Of a stretch of 64,000 nt of DNA, positions 61,542 to 64,000 are shown in pieces (the first letter of the stretch is position 1; every line of letters begins with the position of its first letter). The translations under genes were made by a program, and so were the position numbers. The stretch is taken from the NCBI RefSeq assembly GCF_009766105.1, contig NZ_LMUH01000018.1, positions 139,422 to 203,421 on the forward strand. The letters are read 5' to 3'. This stretch comes from Granulicella sp. S156. GTDB lineage: Bacteria > Acidobacteriota > Terriglobia > Terriglobales > Acidobacteriaceae. The notes below the pieces were generated by a model, which saw only the letters and a program-made list of their open reading frames with translations, did no database searches and had not been told where the DNA came from.

Positions 61542-61844
61542 AGTCCAGAAGTGTGACTGGCGAGACCTTGTTCGAAGTCCGACCGAAGAACGTGAGCGAC
61601 ACATGATATGGATATTAGACGAACGACATCCATACCGGTATGCATGTTGCTATAATGAAACCGAGAGTTCTTTTTTCGAATGTACCTCCGTCTTATTGGA
61701 TCTACGCCCTTAGTGACGAATCGCTCGCCAATCCCGCGAACTCGGGCGGAAAGAACCAGCGCGTTGAGCGACGATCCAGCGCTAGATATACATCGAACAA
61801 AATACTCAATGCTCTCTGGGTCGCAGAGTTAGAAAACGAGAATC
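61542..61844. other. Divergent promoter region of secretin and SLBB genes
   Basis: Rather A/T-rich gap between two divergent genes; a 78-codon plus-strand frame (61640-61876) overlaps the SLBB start and looks spurious. Confidence 0.35.
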
Positions 61845-64000
61845 ATGGGCAATCGAAAAGAGACAAGAGTTCCTAGCTGTGCCCCAAATGGGCTTCTAAA
61901 GCAGGTTTTTGCATACCAACCTGAACTCCGCCTTTGGATGATTGCCGTTGCGGCAATCGTATTGTGTCTGAGCTCTGCCGCGGGACAGTCTTATTCGCCT
62001 TCGCCGCCTAGCAGCGATTGTTCTGATCCCAGCGCGAACTGCCAGAGTCAGAGCCAGTCTCAGACTCAAGGTCAGAATCAGAGAATACCGTCAACGGATC
62101 TCCAGCAATTGCGCAGTCCGCAGACGCCTGATAGCACAAGTCGTGATGTATATGTGGACCGCGCCGGTTTCCCAGATAGGAATACGCCTGAACAGCCGCA
62201 ACAGAGTCTTCAGCGTCCAGAACCGCCTTCGGACTTTCAGAATCTGACGCAGCAGTCGACGGGCGAAATGCTTCCAATCTTTGGTCGCGACCTTTTTCGA
62301 AGTGCGCCCTCGACCTTCGCACCCGAGGATCAAGTTCCCGCATCGGCCGATTATGTGCTGGGGCCGGGCGATGAGGTAATCGTGAGGATGTGGGGCCACG
62401 ACACCTTAAATGCAAGGTTGACTGTAGATCGTTCGGGTTCCATCTACATCCCTCATGTCGGGGGTGTGGACGTGGCTGGGTTGCGCTTTGGCGATTTGGA
62501 GGACCACCTTCGCCAGGAATTGAGCCGCGCATACCGGAATTTTGAACTGTCGGTGAATCTGGGCAAGCTGCGCTCTATCCAAGTCTTTGTTTTGGGCGAG
62601 GCGAATTCGCCGGGTAGCTACATGGTCAGTTCGCTCTCCACTGTCTTCAACGCGCTTTTAGCCGCAGGCGGACCAACGCCGCAGGGATCCATGCGGTATG
62701 TGCAGCTTCGACGAGAAACACAGACCGTCGCGACTCTCGATCTGTACGACTTCATCCTCAAAGGCGACAGATCCAAAGATCTCGTTCTTCAAGCGGGCGA
62801 CATCATCTACATACCATTTGTTGGCGGGCAGGTGGCAGTGAGTGGCAGCGTCAGACATCCTGCAATTTACGAGATTCTGCCGAGTTCGAATGTTGACGAA
62901 GTGCTAAAACAGGCCGGGGGCCTGAGTTCTACTGCGGGCAACACTCGGATTTCGATCGAACGCGTCGAAGAGCACCACGAGCGGCTCGCGATGAACATCG
63001 AACTCAATGCCGCAGGATTCGCCACAAACCTCATCGATGGTGACGTACTGCATGTCAATCCCATTCTCGATGGATACAAGAACACCGTGACGATCCGTGG
63101 CAACCTTGCAAACCCGGGCCGATTTCCATGGCACGCAGGAATCAAGCTCAGCGAAATCATTCCGGACCGTGAATCGCTGTTGACGAAAGACTACTGGCGC
63201 CAGAGAAATCGCCTTGGTCTTCCCACTCCGCTTTTTGAGCCAAGCATTAGCCAGGAGACCTACTTAAGTAGGCAAACTCCGAATCAGGGTCTTGACCGTA
63301 ATCGTCTGGAGGAACGCGAACAATTGAATTGGAACTCCTCCAATGGAGGAGAAGGCAATACCGACAGTTCCTTGTCGCCGTCTCCTCGGGCGACCACGCG
63401 TGACTACACAGGTCAATTGGACGATAGGTCTCTCGATGAAGAAGACGCGCAGAATCAATATCAAAATCAATATTCAGCTCAGCCAGATTATTCAACTCAG
63501 CGAAATTATTCGGAGCAGAATAGAAGGCCAGAATTGGAGCAAAGCTCCCTGGCTGAACAACAGGCGAGGTCCACGCAAAACCTCGAGCCTAATGGACGAT
63601 ACAAGACAGAGATCAAAGTAGAGATTCCTGAGATTGACTGGTCCTATGCAGTCATTCAACGGATGGACGCGAAGACTTTACGCAACTCTCTTGTTCCCTT
63701 TGACTTGGCGAAGCTTGTGAATGGCCACGATCCAAGCCAAGATATCTCGCTTCAGCCTGGAGATATCATCACAATCTTGTCGCAAAACGATATTCTTGTT
63801 CGACAGGATGAGAAGACAAAGTATGTCCGACTCGAAGGGGAGTTTGTAAACTCCGGCGTCTACAGTGTGGAGCTTGGCGAAACTCTAGCGGATGTCGTCA
63901 GGCGGGCTGGCGGACTGACGGATAAAGCCTATCTTTACGGTGCTTCATTTACACGTGAAACAGCGCGCGTGCTTCAGCAGCAAAGATTAAATGAATATAT
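61845..64000 (+). CDS. Polysaccharide export (SLBB-domain) protein, C-terminus beyond window edge
   Basis: An open frame runs from an ATG at 61845 to the right edge (718 codons, partial). One membrane/export segment lies near residue 40 (MIAVAAIVLCLSSAAGQS). A Gln/Ser-rich linker follows. Then comes the polysaccharide-export domain (DYVLGPGDEVIVRMWGHDTLN, GSIYIPHVGGVDVAGLRF) and several SLBB domains (VFVLGEANSPGSYMVSSL; GGQVAVSGSVRHPAIYEI; VTIRGNLANPGRFPWHAG; RLEGEFVNSGVYSVELGE). A second Gln/Asn-rich insert occupies about 460-580. This is the Wza-like outer-membrane export family, and the several SLBB repeats are typical of acidobacterial and deltaproteobacterial members. It is divergent from the secretin gene. 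Confidence 0.85.
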   Translation, partial: MGNRKETRVPSCAPNGLLKQVFAYQPELRLWMIAVAAIVLCLSSAAGQSYSPSPPSSDCSDPSANCQSQSQSQTQGQNQRIPSTDLQQLRSPQTPDSTSRDVYVDRAGFPDRNTPEQPQQSLQRPEPPSDFQNLTQQSTGEMLPIFGRDLFRSAPSTFAPEDQVPASADYVLGPGDEVIVRMWGHDTLNARLTVDRSGSIYIPHVGGVDVAGLRFGDLEDHLRQELSRAYRNFELSVNLGKLRSIQVFVLGEANSPGSYMVSSLSTVFNALLAAGGPTPQGSMRYVQLRRETQTVATLDLYDFILKGDRSKDLVLQAGDIIYIPFVGGQVAVSGSVRHPAIYEILPSSNVDEVLKQAGGLSSTAGNTRISIERVEEHHERLAMNIELNAAGFATNLIDGDVLHVNPILDGYKNTVTIRGNLANPGRFPWHAGIKLSEIIPDRESLLTKDYWRQRNRLGLPTPLFEPSISQETYLSRQTPNQGLDRNRLEEREQLNWNSSNGGEGNTDSSLSPSPRATTRDYTGQLDDRSLDEEDAQNQYQNQYSAQPDYSTQRNYSEQNRRPELEQSSLAEQQARSTQNLEPNGRYKTEIKVEIPEIDWSYAVIQRMDAKTLRNSLVPFDLAKLVNGHDPSQDISLQPGDIITILSQNDILVRQDEKTKYVRLEGEFVNSGVYSVELGETLADVVRRAGGLTDKAYLYGASFTRETARVLQQQRLNEY

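Noticed and set aside
61640..61876. 78-codon plus-strand frame before the SLBB gene
   Set aside because: Overlaps the SLBB start in another frame, no recognisable product.
1..64000. CRISPR arrays, tRNA or rRNA genes, insertion sequences, prophage
   Set aside because: No regularly spaced repeats, cloverleaf-like sequences, transposase or phage structural genes were recognised by eye; tRNA absence cannot be excluded without a scan.

Overview
The window looks like a chromosomal segment of a soil Acidobacterium (Terriglobia type such as Granulicella, Terriglobus or Edaphobacter). The reasons are three very large TonB-dependent receptors with an N-terminal carboxypeptidase-regulatory-like domain (Oar type), a ToxR-like membrane regulator with the N-terminal domain common in that phylum, an imuA-imuB-dnaE2 cassette and a rich set of plant-polysaccharide hydrolases. 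This taxonomic call is inference from gene content.

Layout. (1) 1-8.4 kb: an unrecognised partial gene, the SOS mutasome operon imuA-imuB-dnaE2 (minus strand, overlapping stops and starts), an SRAP/HMCES-type protein and DinB (Pol IV). The imuA and dinB promoters carry a direct repeat of the GTTC-N7-GTTC type, a likely LexA box. (2) 8.5-13.3 kb: a small DUF3085-like protein, a lipoprotein, a LysR regulator, a large XRE-type regulator, and two paralogous short XRE regulators that share an AACTATAGTT palindrome at their starts. (3) 13.4-26.6 kb: a lasso-peptide locus. On the plus strand lie an ECF sigma factor, a zinc-binding anti-sigma factor, a TonB receptor and a secreted AtxE2-type isopeptidase. 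Convergent to these on the minus strand lies an operon of PqqD-like leader-recognition protein (B1), an APH-family kinase, a transglutaminase-like leader peptidase (B2), an asparagine-synthetase-like cyclase (C), and then two tandem 50-codon precursor genes at its 3' end. The operon would make the peptides; the sigma/anti-sigma/TonB/isopeptidase set would sense, import and linearise them. (4) 26.9-35.9 kb: a membrane PAS-sigma54 activator, a carboxypeptidase-regulatory-like protein, an FAD monooxygenase divergent from a TetR regulator, and an exported deacetylase-like barrel protein. (5) 36.2-41.9 kb: a second sigma/anti-sigma/TonB receptor operon.

(6) 42.5-56.6 kb: cellulose and xylan degradation, with a modular GH6 enzyme, GH12, GH10, a GH79-like enzyme, a third TonB receptor and a ToxR-like membrane regulator. 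A truncated AraC gene, a small membrane protein and gene remnants are interspersed. (7) 57-59.4 kb: a SAM methyltransferase and a TetX-like FAD monooxygenase divergent from a MarR regulator across a clear inverted-repeat operator. (8) 59.6-64 kb: a secretin gene that appears split by a frameshift near 61.27 kb, divergent from an SLBB polysaccharide-export protein that runs off the window.

No rRNA, tRNA, CRISPR array, insertion sequence or phage module was recognised. All family assignments rest on reading motifs in the translations; no search was run.
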